Source of the DNA: Faeciplasma sp900553675
GTDB lineage: Bacteria > Bacillota > Clostridia > Oscillospirales > Ruminococcaceae
Reading direction: 5' to 3'
Length of the DNA: 64,000 nucleotides
NCBI GenBank assembly: GCA_958428235.1
Contig: CAUAFG010000015.1
Span: forward strand, 1 to 64,000
Shown here: in pieces, positions 18,953 through 27,628 of the stretch
How positions within the stretch are numbered: the first letter of the stretch is position 1
Layout of the letters: each line of letters opens with the position of its first letter
Position numbers and translations under genes: made by a program
The notes under the pieces: generated by a model
The model's input: only the letters and a program-made list of their open reading frames with translations
Told to the model about the DNA's origin: nothing
The model's database searches: none

Positions 18953-19567
18953 TTAGTTTTCAGTCGCTTCTGCGAAAATTTCATCGCAGAAGCGATTCCA
19001 TTTTTGCTCATATTCGCTGCGACTGATAAGGCTCATGTCATATGGAGTATATACGCCGCTTTTTTGGGCTTCATCAACAAAGCGGTACACCCAATCATCG
19101 GACGTTTCTATCACGGCTCGGACGGTTGTCCAACCATTCATAACTGCATAGTAAAGGCGTGTGTGACCGTCGAGAGATATATACCGGTCTTCATACGGCA
19201 TTACTTGAATGATTATATCCTGCGGCTGATGAATGAAGGTTCTGATTGCTTCGATTTTTTCGGAATCGACATAGAACTGAGAAGGTTGGATTTGCTCCAG
19301 GTTCAGCTCAAATATATCTGCCTGAGGATATTCTTTAATGATATTCCCTTTATCATCGTAAAAGCGGGTAATATGCGGCGCAAAAAAGCGATATTGGTTA
19401 ATCAGTGGCAGAAAAGCAGCAGGGTTTTCTCCCCTAACAACTGCTTCGCGCTCGGAGATAATCTCAATTTCGTATGGGATTCCGTCCGCTAAAAAGCAGC
19501 CGTGCTGATTTAAGACGTTTTGCAAAAATCGAGGGTCGTTATATGTGTTGATTCGTTTTATTTCCAT
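18953..19567 (-). CDS. Hypothetical protein with ParB-like motif
   Basis: I do not recognise a full-length family for this 204-residue protein. Residues about 120-150 read RYISLDGHTRLYYAVMNGW, resembling the GHTRLEA-type motif of ParB/sulfiredoxin-like domains, in which such residues bind nucleotides. There is no signal peptide or membrane segment. It is encoded convergently to phoR with almost no gap. The Shine-Dalgarno (AAAGGT) lies rather far from the ATG. Confidence 0.6.
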   Translation of the reverse strand: MEIKRINTYNDPRFLQNVLNQHGCFLADGIPYEIEIISEREAVVRGENPAAFLPLINQYRFFAPHITRFYDDKGNIIKEYPQADIFELNLEQIQPSQFYVDSEKIEAIRTFIHQPQDIIIQVMPYEDRYISLDGHTRLYYAVMNGWTTVRAVIETSDDWVYRFVDEAQKSGVYTPYDMSLISRSEYEQKWNRFCDEIFAEATEN

Positions 19568-19665
19568 TTTATTTGATAGATACCTTTCGTTTTGTCCTGC
19601 TAATTATATCAATATTTCTTATGAAAATCAACTATAAAACCCATACGGTTTTTTGTGATTTTGAG

Positions 19666-19694
19666 TTGCCAAAGACGGCATATTGTGCTATAAT
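19666..19694 (+). promoter_or_regulatory. Promoter of aldo/keto reductase gene
   Basis: TTGCCA, a 17-base spacer and TATAAT, ending 24 bases before the reductase ATG. Confidence 0.7.
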
Positions 19695-19718
19695 TCTCAT
19701 AAAGAAAGGACTGATAAC

Positions 19719-20747
19719 ATGAAAAATATAACTCTTGGCAGCACAGGCATAACAACCCCTCAGAACGCATTTGGCGCATTGCCGATACAGCGGGATGATA
19801 TGGACAGCGCAATAAAGCTTCTGCGCCGCGCATACGATGGCGGCATGACTTTTTTTGACACCGCGAGGGCATATTCCGACAGCGAAGAAAAAATAGGCAA
19901 CGCACTTTCGGACGTCCGCAAAAATATATTTATTGCCACTAAAACTATGGCTTCAACTCCCGATGAAATGAAGCAACAGCTTGAAACATCGCTAAGCCTT
20001 TTGAAGACCGACTACATAGACATATATCAGTTCCACTGCGCTCCGAGGTGCATATCGCCAGACGATGGAAGCGGAATGTATGAACAGATGCTTGATTTTA
20101 AACGTCAGGGCATTGTCAGGCATATTGGCATAACCGCACACAAGATAGGTGTTGCGGAGGAAAGCATAGAATCCGGGCTTTATGAGACCTTGCAGTTCCC
20201 TTTCAGCTATCTTTCGGGCGAGCGCGAGCTTGCTCTTGCGGAAAAGTGCCGCGAAAAGAACATGGGGCTTATAGCTATGAAGGGCTTGGCTGGAGGTATC
20301 ATCACCGATTCAAAAATGGCTTATGCGTTTATAGGACAGTTTGACAACGTTCTGCCGATATGGGGAATTCAGCGCGAAAACGAGCTTGATGAGTGGCTTT
20401 CATACATGGAAAACCCGCCTGCTATGACCGACGAAATCGCGGCGGCTATAGATAAGGACAGGCAGGAGCTTGCCCACAATTTCTGCCGCGGCTGCGGCTA
20501 CTGCATGCCCTGCCCGATGGGAATCGAGATAAACAACTGTGCAAGAATGTCGCTGATGCTGCGTCGCGCACCTTCTAAGGCATGGCTTTCAGAGCAGTGG
20601 CAGGAGAACATGAAAAAGATTGAGAACTGCATTAACTGCGGTCGATGCAAGTCAAAATGCCCCTACGAGCTTGACACCCCCGCTCTGCTTAAAGCCAACT
20701 ATGAGGACTACAAGAAGGTACTTGCCGGCGAAGTAAAGGTACAGTAA
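19719..20747 (+). CDS. Aldo/keto reductase with C-terminal 2x[4Fe-4S] domain
   Basis: The 342-residue protein has an AKR TIM barrel (FFDTARAYSDSEEKIG gives the catalytic Asp/Tyr region; KTDYIDIYQFH follows). A C-terminal ferredoxin-like part carries two cysteine clusters: CRGCGYCMPCPMG and CINCGRCKSKCPYEL. This two-domain type is common in anaerobic Firmicutes and is thought to couple NAD(P)H oxidoreduction to iron-sulfur electron transfer; its substrate is unknown. The ATG at 19719 follows AAAGAAAGGA; the frame extends 12 codons upstream across the promoter and is not used. It is probably monocistronic. Confidence 0.88.
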   Translation: MKNITLGSTGITTPQNAFGALPIQRDDMDSAIKLLRRAYDGGMTFFDTARAYSDSEEKIGNALSDVRKNIFIATKTMASTPDEMKQQLETSLSLLKTDYIDIYQFHCAPRCISPDDGSGMYEQMLDFKRQGIVRHIGITAHKIGVAEESIESGLYETLQFPFSYLSGERELALAEKCREKNMGLIAMKGLAGGIITDSKMAYAFIGQFDNVLPIWGIQRENELDEWLSYMENPPAMTDEIAAAIDKDRQELAHNFCRGCGYCMPCPMGIEINNCARMSLMLRRAPSKAWLSEQWQENMKKIENCINCGRCKSKCPYELDTPALLKANYEDYKKVLAGEVKVQ

Positions 20748-20830
20748 TTTATATATACATTATGCATAAAGGTACAGTAATATTAAAGCCATATAGTAAT
20801 GTCGTTTCAAAAGTTTATGCGTGAAAATAC

Positions 20831-20859
20831 TTTACATTTTCAGTATTTTGGCATATAAT
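20831..20859 (+). promoter_or_regulatory. Promoter of galT
   Basis: TTTACA, a 17-base spacer and TATAAT, 42 bases before the galT start codon. Confidence 0.65.
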
Positions 20860-20901
20860 TGATGTTATCATATAAAAATATGAAATGAGGGCGTGATTAT
20901 A

Positions 20902-22401
20902 ATGAATACTGCTTTGCTCATAAGCGAGCTTATCGAGTACGGCATTAACTGCCATCTTATAGAAAAGGAGGACGAATACGTCGTCCGAAACAATCTGATG
21001 GACATAATGCAGATTAATGCTTGGGAGGACGCAGAGTGCGCCTCACCAAGAAAAATCGACGATATTCTCAACGACATGGTAGACGACGCCGCGCAAAGAG
21101 GCGTCATTCAGAACACCAACGCCAGCCGCGACCTTTTCGATACCAAAATTATGGGTGCGCTTACCCCCATGCCTCGCGAGGTAAACAGGGTCTTTCGCGA
21201 AAAATACGCCCAGTCCCCCGCTGCTGCAACTGATTGGTATTACGATTTCAGCAAGCAGCTTAACTATGTCCGTGCGGGGCGCATTGCTAAGGACTTAAAA
21301 TGGGTCTACAAAAGCGAGTACGGCGATCTGGACGTTACCATAAATCTTTCAAAGCCGGAAAAAGACCCTCGCGATATTGCGGCGGCGCGCACAAGCAATG
21401 AGGTAAAATATCCTCAGTGCCAGCTCTGCTCCGAAAACGCGGGCTTTGCCGGAAGTCTTTCCCATCCGGCAAGACAGAATCTGCGTCCTGTCGAAATGAC
21501 TCTTAACGGCGAACAGTGGCAGCTTCAGTATTCGCCATACGGCTATTACAACGAGCATTGCATACTGTTTAACAGGCTTCATACACCTATGGTAATAAAC
21601 CGCTCAGCTTTTATGAAGCTGTTTGACGCAATAACCCAGCTTCCGCACTACTTCTTCGGCTCGAATGCCGATCTTCCGATTGTCGGCGGCTCTATATTAA
21701 CTCACGAGCATTTCCAAGGCGGAAGATATGTTTTTGCGATGGAAAAGGCGACTGTCGAAAAGAAATTTGTACTTGCGCAATTCCCCAATGTTTCGGCGGG
21801 AATTGTTAAGTGGCCGATGTCGGTTATCAGGCTGAGAAGCGATGATAAGATTGAGCTTGCCAACGCCTGTGCACACATTTTAGACGTTTGGAGAGGCTAC
21901 AGCGACGAAAGCGTTGGTATACTTTCGCAGACCGACGGAGTTCCGCACAACACCATCACGCCGATTGCAAGAATGTCCGGCGGAAAATATGAATGCGACC
22001 TTGTTCTCAGGAACAACCGCACCACCGATGAAAGACCGCTGGGAATCTTCCATCCCAATCCCTCACTTCATCACATCAAAAAGGAAAATATCGGACTTAT
22101 TGAGGTAATGGGACTTGCGGTATTGCCTGCGAGACTTCAAAAGGAAATGACGCTGCTGAAAGAGCGGCTCATTGCCGGAGAGGACGTAAGCAAGGAGCCT
22201 TCGCTTGCGGCTCATACGGCGTGGGCTGATGAGATATTAAAGCAGCATCCCGAATTTTCTTCGGATAATGCCGATGAGATTATCAAGCTTGAGCTTGGCA
22301 GAGTGTTTGTACAGGTTCTTTGCGACTGCGGAGTATTCAAGAGAGACAATGAAGGTGCGGCGGCGTTCGCAAGATTTATTGACTGCATAAGCGGACAATA
22401 A
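20902..22401 (+). CDS. galT: UDP-glucose-hexose-1-phosphate uridylyltransferase, class II
   Basis: GalT exchanges UMP between UDP-glucose and galactose-1-phosphate in the Leloir pathway. The 499-residue length and the segments GGSILTHEHFQGGRY, DGVPHNTITPIARM and LGIFHPNPSLHHIKKENIGLIEVMG (given here only in part as LGIFHPNPS) match the class II form of Firmicutes rather than the 350-residue class I. The ATG at 20902 follows GAGGGCG. No galK or galE is adjacent. Confidence 0.93.
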   Translation: MNTALLISELIEYGINCHLIEKEDEYVVRNNLMDIMQINAWEDAECASPRKIDDILNDMVDDAAQRGVIQNTNASRDLFDTKIMGALTPMPREVNRVFREKYAQSPAAATDWYYDFSKQLNYVRAGRIAKDLKWVYKSEYGDLDVTINLSKPEKDPRDIAAARTSNEVKYPQCQLCSENAGFAGSLSHPARQNLRPVEMTLNGEQWQLQYSPYGYYNEHCILFNRLHTPMVINRSAFMKLFDAITQLPHYFFGSNADLPIVGGSILTHEHFQGGRYVFAMEKATVEKKFVLAQFPNVSAGIVKWPMSVIRLRSDDKIELANACAHILDVWRGYSDESVGILSQTDGVPHNTITPIARMSGGKYECDLVLRNNRTTDERPLGIFHPNPSLHHIKKENIGLIEVMGLAVLPARLQKEMTLLKERLIAGEDVSKEPSLAAHTAWADEILKQHPEFSSDNADEIIKLELGRVFVQVLCDCGVFKRDNEGAAAFARFIDCISGQ

Positions 22402-22411
22402 AAGTGCAAAA

Positions 22412-22449
22412 ATCCGGCTGAAATCGGAGCTTTCTGATTTCAGCCGGAT
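22412..22449. terminator. Bidirectional terminator between galT and ugpC
   Basis: A perfect 14-bp stem, ATCCGGCTGAAATC (22412-22425) with GATTTCAGCCGGAT (22436-22449), and a 10-base loop. T-rich bases lie on both flanks, so it can end both convergent genes. Confidence 0.9.
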
Positions 22450-22485
22450 ACTTTTATAATCAAATCTCACCCTTACCTCGGGCTA

Positions 22486-23586
22486 TTAATATTCAAACTT
22501 AACTCTTTCCTCGGTGCTTTTATCGAACAGGAAGACCTTTGCAGGTTTTAAATCGAAGCGGACGGTATCTGCTTCGGTATCAACCTTGTTTTCCGAGCTG
22601 ATTATCGAACGGACAACGTCGTTTTCACATTCGGGATGCTTTGAAACAACGCTTATATCCCTGCCCATAACGCTGACCTCTGTAAAATTACATTCAAGTG
22701 CGCCGTTTTCGTTAAGGATAAAGCCTTCGGGACGTATACCGACATACACCTTGCCGTCTCTTGCGTTTTTAACGTCAAGCACCTTTTTGCCGCCTATGTA
22801 AAGCTTCTGCTCCTTTGCTTCACCGTGGAAAACGTTTATTGCGGGAGTTCCCAAAAACTTTGCAACGAACAGGTTTATCGGGTCGTCGTATACCGTCTGC
22901 GGCTTGTCTATCTGCTGGACTGTTCCCTGCTTCATAACCACGATAATATCGGAAATACTCATTGCTTCTTCCTGATCGTGGGTTACAAAGACAGTTGTTA
23001 TCTTGGTTTCGCGCTGAATTCTTCTTATCTCCTCACGGGTCTGCAAACGCAGGCGGGCGTCGAGATTGGAAAGCGGTTCGTCCAGCAAAAGCACCCTTGG
23101 CATTTTTACAAGCGCACGGGCTATTGCCACTCTTTGCTGCTGACCGCCCGAAAGCTCGCTGGGCTTGCGTTCCATAAGACCGTCTATCTGAACAAGACCG
23201 GCAGCTTTTAAGGCGCGGCTTTCCATTTCTTCCTTGGACAGCTTTGCCTCTCCCTTAAGGTTGCCCAGAGGGAACATTATATTCTGCTTAACCGTCATAT
23301 GCGGGTACAAAGCGTAGTTCTGGAAGACAAGACCTACGCCTCTATCCTCGGCGGGCATGGCGGTGACATCGTCCTCCCCGAAGAAAATCTGACCGCTTGT
23401 GGGCTTTTCAAGACCGCATATCATATAAAGAGTGGTGCTTTTTCCGCAGCCCGACGGTCCTAACAGACCTACAAGCTTACCGTCGGGTATTTCAAAATTG
23501 AAATCGTTTACAGCAACCACTTGATCCTTGGATTTTTTGCCCCTGCCCGAGAATATCTTAGTCAGATTCTTTAGCGTTACCTTCAT
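22486..23586 (-). CDS. ugpC: Sugar ABC transporter ATPase (UgpC/MsmK/MsmX type)
   Basis: The 366-residue protein has Walker A GPSGCGKSTTLYMICGLE, signature LSGGQQQRVAIARALV, Walker B LLLDEPLSNLDA and a C-terminal OB/TOBE regulatory domain of about 130 residues. It is a typical shared ATPase that powers several carbohydrate importers. No permease or binding protein gene is beside it, consistent with a multitask role. AAAGGA lies upstream of the ATG. Confidence 0.88.
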   Translation of the reverse strand: MKVTLKNLTKIFSGRGKKSKDQVVAVNDFNFEIPDGKLVGLLGPSGCGKSTTLYMICGLEKPTSGQIFFGEDDVTAMPAEDRGVGLVFQNYALYPHMTVKQNIMFPLGNLKGEAKLSKEEMESRALKAAGLVQIDGLMERKPSELSGGQQQRVAIARALVKMPRVLLLDEPLSNLDARLRLQTREEIRRIQRETKITTVFVTHDQEEAMSISDIIVVMKQGTVQQIDKPQTVYDDPINLFVAKFLGTPAINVFHGEAKEQKLYIGGKKVLDVKNARDGKVYVGIRPEGFILNENGALECNFTEVSVMGRDISVVSKHPECENDVVRSIISSENKVDTEADTVRFDLKPAKVFLFDKSTEERVKFEY

Positions 23587-23709
23587 TTATGAACATTCCT
23601 TTCAAACAAGCTGAACACGCCCTGCCTTAGAATTATCCTATAAATAATATCACGATTTATCGGAAAAGTAAATAGTTTCGGAAAATATATTGTTGTATGA
23701 TAATAAAAC

Positions 23710-23738
23710 TTGCAATTTTAGCTTGAATATGATATACT
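23710..23738 (+). promoter_or_regulatory. Promoter of the 23.8 kb membrane-protein gene
   Basis: TTGCAA, a 17-base spacer and TATACT, about 40 bases before the ATG at 23777. Confidence 0.55.
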
Positions 23739-23776
23739 ATTTTATTATTTATCTTTATTTTTTGGAGGTCTTAGCT

Positions 23777-24232
23777 ATGACCACGCTTTTATTTAGCTTT
23801 AATATGGGCTTGCAGAAAAGATTTGCTCCCCTGCCGCTGAATTTTCATATTGTTCTCTGTCTGGCGGTGAGCGTTATATTTATTCTGCTTTATTTAAGAT
23901 ACCACAAGGTAAAGGACATCCTTTGGATGGTGGCTTTTGATATGATTCTTATATTGCAGTTTTACGGAGACGAAAGAACTGCGATTGTTATCGGCATATT
24001 CGAGCTTATACTGCTTACTCTGATATTCTTGGAATACCTTAAGGAGCAAAAGGCTCTCAAGGCAAAAAAAGCTGCCGAGGCTGCTGCTGAAAAAGCCGCC
24101 GGCGATACTGCTGAAGAAGACAACCTTGACGACGTTGCAAAAGCTGTTAAGGCTGAACGCTCTAAGCTTGCGCCAGACTCGGGAACTGACATGATATCTC
24201 AGGCTTTTGACAATGAGGATATAGACAGATGA
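23777..24232 (+). CDS. Small membrane protein with charged Ala-rich tail
   Basis: No family recognised. The ATG at 23777 follows TTGGAGG and gives 151 residues; the frame continues 29 codons upstream across the promoter. Residues about 25-95 contain two or three hydrophobic helices (IVLCLAVSVIFILLYLRY, then AIVIGIFELILLTLIFL). From about 98 to the end it is a cytoplasm-like Lys/Ala/Glu-rich tail, likely coiled coil. It lies upstream of a hydroxyacid dehydrogenase and proB on the same strand. Confidence 0.72.
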   Translation: MTTLLFSFNMGLQKRFAPLPLNFHIVLCLAVSVIFILLYLRYHKVKDILWMVAFDMILILQFYGDERTAIVIGIFELILLTLIFLEYLKEQKALKAKKAAEAAAEKAAGDTAEEDNLDDVAKAVKAERSKLAPDSGTDMISQAFDNEDIDR

Positions 24233-24292
24233 ATAGGGCAACTATCGAGAGCATAGACAGTTGACAAGGGAAGCTACTGAGGTTACAGACAA

Positions 24293-25249
24293 ATGATAAA
24301 GGCAGTTATTTTAGACGCAGACACCGTTACCGGAGGAGACGTTTCACTTGAAAGCATAACATCGCTGGCAGAAACCAAGGTATACGGCTTTTCGGATGAT
24401 GAAAACATCATTTCTCGGATTGGAGACGCTTCTATAGTTCTGACTAACAAGTGCAGAATAACGCGCTCGGTTATGGAGAAGTGTCCGCAGATAAGGTTTA
24501 TCGGCGTATTTGCGACCGGCTACAACAACATCGACATTGAAGCCGCAAAGGAGCGCGGAATAGTTGTTTCAAACGTTCCGGGATACTCCACCGATTCGGT
24601 TGCTCAGCACACATTTGCATTGATACTTCACTACTATTCAAGCGTTGCGGCTTACGATAAGACGGTGAAGGACGGCGACTGGTGCTACTCTAAGCTGTTC
24701 TCCTATTTCAACATACCGTTGTTTGAGCTTGCCGGTAAAACTATAGGAATTATTGGCTACGGCTCTATCGGCAGAGCGGTTAAAAGAATTGCCGAAGCAT
24801 TTAATATGAATGTGCTTGTTTGCACAAGGACATATCCTAAAGACGATTCGGGGATTAAGGTATGTTCTTTAGAGGAGCTTTTGAGGGAGTCGGATATAGT
24901 TTCTCTGCACTGTCCATTAAACGACGGCACGAAGGAGCTTATTAACGCTTCTACCCTTTCGCTGATGAAAAAGAGTGCTATACTCATAAATACCTCGCGC
25001 GGCGGGGTTATAAACGAACGCGACCTTGCCGACGCTTTAAACAGCGGCATGATTGCGGCTGCCGGTGTGGACGTTCTAACAAAAGAACCCATGGATATGG
25101 ACTGTCCGTTGAGGAATGCCAAGAACTGTTATTTCACCCCGCACATAGCTTGGGCTCCTCTTGAAACAAGGCAGAGGCTTATCGGGTTGGTAAGAGAGAA
25201 TGTTCTGGCGTTCATTAACGGCAAGCCTATCAACAACGTCGCACAGTGA
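24293..25249 (+). CDS. D-2-hydroxyacid dehydrogenase (glycerate dehydrogenase-like)
   Basis: The 318-residue NAD-dependent enzyme has the nucleotide-binding motif GIIGYGSIGRAVKRIA, the catalytic Arg in NTSRGGVINERDLA and the His in PHIAWAP. The FATGYNNIDIEAAKERGI segment is standard for the family. It interconverts 2-ketoacids and D-2-hydroxyacids; hydroxypyruvate/glycerate is the closest guess. It precedes proB by 33 bases. Confidence 0.9.
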   Translation: MIKAVILDADTVTGGDVSLESITSLAETKVYGFSDDENIISRIGDASIVLTNKCRITRSVMEKCPQIRFIGVFATGYNNIDIEAAKERGIVVSNVPGYSTDSVAQHTFALILHYYSSVAAYDKTVKDGDWCYSKLFSYFNIPLFELAGKTIGIIGYGSIGRAVKRIAEAFNMNVLVCTRTYPKDDSGIKVCSLEELLRESDIVSLHCPLNDGTKELINASTLSLMKKSAILINTSRGGVINERDLADALNSGMIAAAGVDVLTKEPMDMDCPLRNAKNCYFTPHIAWAPLETRQRLIGLVRENVLAFINGKPINNVAQ

Positions 25250-25282
25250 CAGCTGAAAACCGCTTGAAAGGATAATATTGCA

Positions 25283-26074
25283 ATGAATACATCCGGAATA
25301 AAAAGAGTTGTTATAAAGGTAGGAACCTCTACCCTCACCCATGCTTCGGGGCAGCTTAACATAAGGCTGGTTGAGGAGCTGGTTAAGGTAATATCGGACA
25401 TAAAAAACTCCGGCTATGAAATCGCGCTGGTTTCTTCCGGTGCTATAGGCTTGGGAGCGGCAAGGCTTGGCTTGAAGGAACGACCCAAGGACACTCCCAC
25501 AAAGCAGGCTTGTGCGGCGGTGGGTCAGTGCGAGCTGATGAATATGTATGACAAGCTGTTCAACGAATACAGCATTATTGCCGCTCAGGTGCTTTTGACA
25601 AAATACGTTTTATCCGACGAAAGAAAGGATATCGTTGAAAATTCGCTTGAAATGATACTGTCAAAGGGTGCTATACCGATAGTCAACGAAAACGACGTTG
25701 TGGCTATAGACGAACTGGAGCTGGAAGTCGGTGAAAACGACTCTCTGGCGGCGATGGTGGCGTATCTCATAAAAGCGGATCTTTTGATTATCATGTCTGA
25801 TATAGACGGTATGTACAACAAAAATCCGCGGATTTACAAGGACGCTAAGCTTATTTCAAGAGTTGACGCTATCACCGACGAAATAAGAGCCGCTGCGGGC
25901 GACGCCGGAACATCGCTTGGCACCGGCGGAATGGCAACCAAGATACACGCTGCCGAAATAACCATGAGTCACGGCATTGATATGCTTATCATCAACGGAG
26001 ACAGACCCAAAAATCTTTACGACGTTTTTGACGGCAAGGAAATCGGAACGCTGTTTTCGAGAAAGAAAGATTGA
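25283..26074 (+). CDS. proB: Glutamate 5-kinase ProB (lacking PUA domain)
   Basis: ProB phosphorylates glutamate in the first step of proline synthesis. The 263 residues cover only the amino-acid-kinase domain: KVGTSTLTH at the start, VSSGAIGLGAARLG, and VNENDVVAIDELE. The C-terminal PUA domain of longer homologues (about 370 residues) is absent, a known short form. GAAAGGA precedes the ATG. proA is not adjacent; two other genes lie between. Confidence 0.94.
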   Translation: MNTSGIKRVVIKVGTSTLTHASGQLNIRLVEELVKVISDIKNSGYEIALVSSGAIGLGAARLGLKERPKDTPTKQACAAVGQCELMNMYDKLFNEYSIIAAQVLLTKYVLSDERKDIVENSLEMILSKGAIPIVNENDVVAIDELELEVGENDSLAAMVAYLIKADLLIIMSDIDGMYNKNPRIYKDAKLISRVDAITDEIRAAAGDAGTSLGTGGMATKIHAAEITMSHGIDMLIINGDRPKNLYDVFDGKEIGTLFSRKKD

Positions 26075-26093
26075 CCTTCAGATTGGAGACAAA

Positions 26094-26774
26094 ATGAAAA
26101 TACAGATAAGCGATAATATAATAAAGCACTATCTGCAAAATGTTTACTTTATAAACGGGCATAGCTATGCGGGAAAGTCCACAATGGTAAAAATGCTTGC
26201 CGAGCGATACGATATGATTCATTGCGGAGAAAATTTTCATGATGTATTTCCCCGAAACAAGCTTTCCCGTTGGAAGCAGCCCGGGTTGTGCTATTTTGAT
26301 ACCATGAGCGGTTGGCAGGAATGGTTGAGTATGACTCCGGAAGAGCACTGGAACTGGACAGATCAAGTTTCAAGAGAATGTGTGGAAATTGAGATTTTGG
26401 AACTGATAAAGCTGGCAGCATCAGGAAAGAAGGTTATTGCAGACACCAATATCCCTCCCGATGTTTTGCGTGAGATTTCGAGCTATGATCATGTTGCTAT
26501 ACTGCTATGCGATCCGCCGGATATATGTGCAACACGATTCTTTGACAGGGACGACCCCGACAAAAAGTTTATGATGAATGAGATTAAAAAGTGCCCCGAT
26601 CCGGAGGCTACTCTGAAAAACTTTAATTCATGGGCGTTATATCATCCTCCGGTGGAGATTGATTGGCAGCATACCGGATTCTTTTCCTATACCCGTTCCG
26701 ATTTTGATACCGACACACGAGAAGAAATGCTGTCAGTTTTGGCAAAGCACTTTGGCTTGGAGAATAACAACTAA
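26094..26774 (+). CDS. P-loop kinase-like protein
   Basis: The 226-residue protein has a Walker A motif GHSYAGKST at about residues 22-30 and looks like a small nucleotide or metabolite kinase; the substrate is unknown. The ATG at 26094 has TTGGAG upstream; the longer open frame overlaps proB and is rejected. The stop overlaps the next ATG as TAATG. Together with the next gene it separates proB from proA. Confidence 0.7.
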   Translation: MKIQISDNIIKHYLQNVYFINGHSYAGKSTMVKMLAERYDMIHCGENFHDVFPRNKLSRWKQPGLCYFDTMSGWQEWLSMTPEEHWNWTDQVSRECVEIEILELIKLAASGKKVIADTNIPPDVLREISSYDHVAILLCDPPDICATRFFDRDDPDKKFMMNEIKKCPDPEATLKNFNSWALYHPPVEIDWQHTGFFSYTRSDFDTDTREEMLSVLAKHFGLENNN

Positions 26775-27493
26775 TGGCTACTTGGATTACACACTTAATG
26801 ATTGCTGATGGCGTTCTTGAACGAATTCCGAGCATAGACAGACACGGATTCTGCGTTGGTAATATTGCTCCGGATTGTAACGTGGAAAATGAAGATTGGA
26901 CAGTCTTTACTCCGTCCAGAGAAGTTACTCACTGGATGCAGGGCGAACGAAAGAAAGCGTCTGACTGCGATGCTTTCTACGATGAGTACATCTTGAAGCG
27001 TAAAGACAAAATCGAATCCGCGGAAGAATATGCGTTTCTGCTTGGTTACTACTCACATCTGATTACTGATGCGGCGTTTCAGGCTATGATTCGGGACGAA
27101 GAACGTGTAAAAGCGGCTTGGATGCGAATTAAGACTGATGATGAATTGAGTGCTGCAAGTGTCGGCATGGATGAAACGTGGGATTCGGTGAAGATGCTTG
27201 TTAACAAGAATGACCGGCTGCGTGAGATTTACGCAATGGAAGCTGAGTATCTGAGCGATCATCCTAAATCCGGTTATCTTACAGATATTCTTCCGCTGAA
27301 ATCTTTCCCCGACTATATTGATTACCTCCCGCAGGGATGTATCGTTCGCAAGATTGGTATTATGGGTTATTTGCCGGAACCCGACAAATCAATAAATAAG
27401 TTTATCACCATATCGAAGGACGAGTATGCAAGCTTTGTAAAAGATACGATACAGCTTGTGGTAAAACAGTTTATCGAAAAGAATTTGGTGTGA
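26774..27493 (+). CDS. Zinc-dependent phospholipase C-like hydrolase
   Basis: The 239-residue protein starts MATWITHLMIADGVLER and contains GNIAPDCN and GYYSHLITDAAF. These His/Asp positions match the metal-binding pattern of the zinc-dependent phospholipase C-like domain found in many clostridial proteins of unknown substrate. There is no signal peptide, so it is probably cytoplasmic. It is translationally coupled to the kinase-like gene (1-base overlap). Confidence 0.72.
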   Translation: MATWITHLMIADGVLERIPSIDRHGFCVGNIAPDCNVENEDWTVFTPSREVTHWMQGERKKASDCDAFYDEYILKRKDKIESAEEYAFLLGYYSHLITDAAFQAMIRDEERVKAAWMRIKTDDELSAASVGMDETWDSVKMLVNKNDRLREIYAMEAEYLSDHPKSGYLTDILPLKSFPDYIDYLPQGCIVRKIGIMGYLPEPDKSINKFITISKDEYASFVKDTIQLVVKQFIEKNLV

Positions 27494-27628
27494 GAATAAT
27501 ATTTTTCAAAAATCGAGGGAAAATACAAAGTTTGAAAGCTTGTGTTTTATAACAATGAATTTGTGCCTTTTGCGCCAAGCGACAAAAACAGAACAAATTT
27601 GAGTTTTCATGAAAGGAATGGTCACATT

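Noticed and set aside
20740..20780. AAAGGTACAGTAAT duplicated at the end of the aldo/keto reductase gene
   Set aside because: A 14-base local duplication around the stop codon with no evident function; likely replication slippage.
24233..24292. Short repeated ATAGACAG-like words before the hydroxyacid dehydrogenase
   Set aside because: Copies are too short and irregular to call an operator or repeat element.
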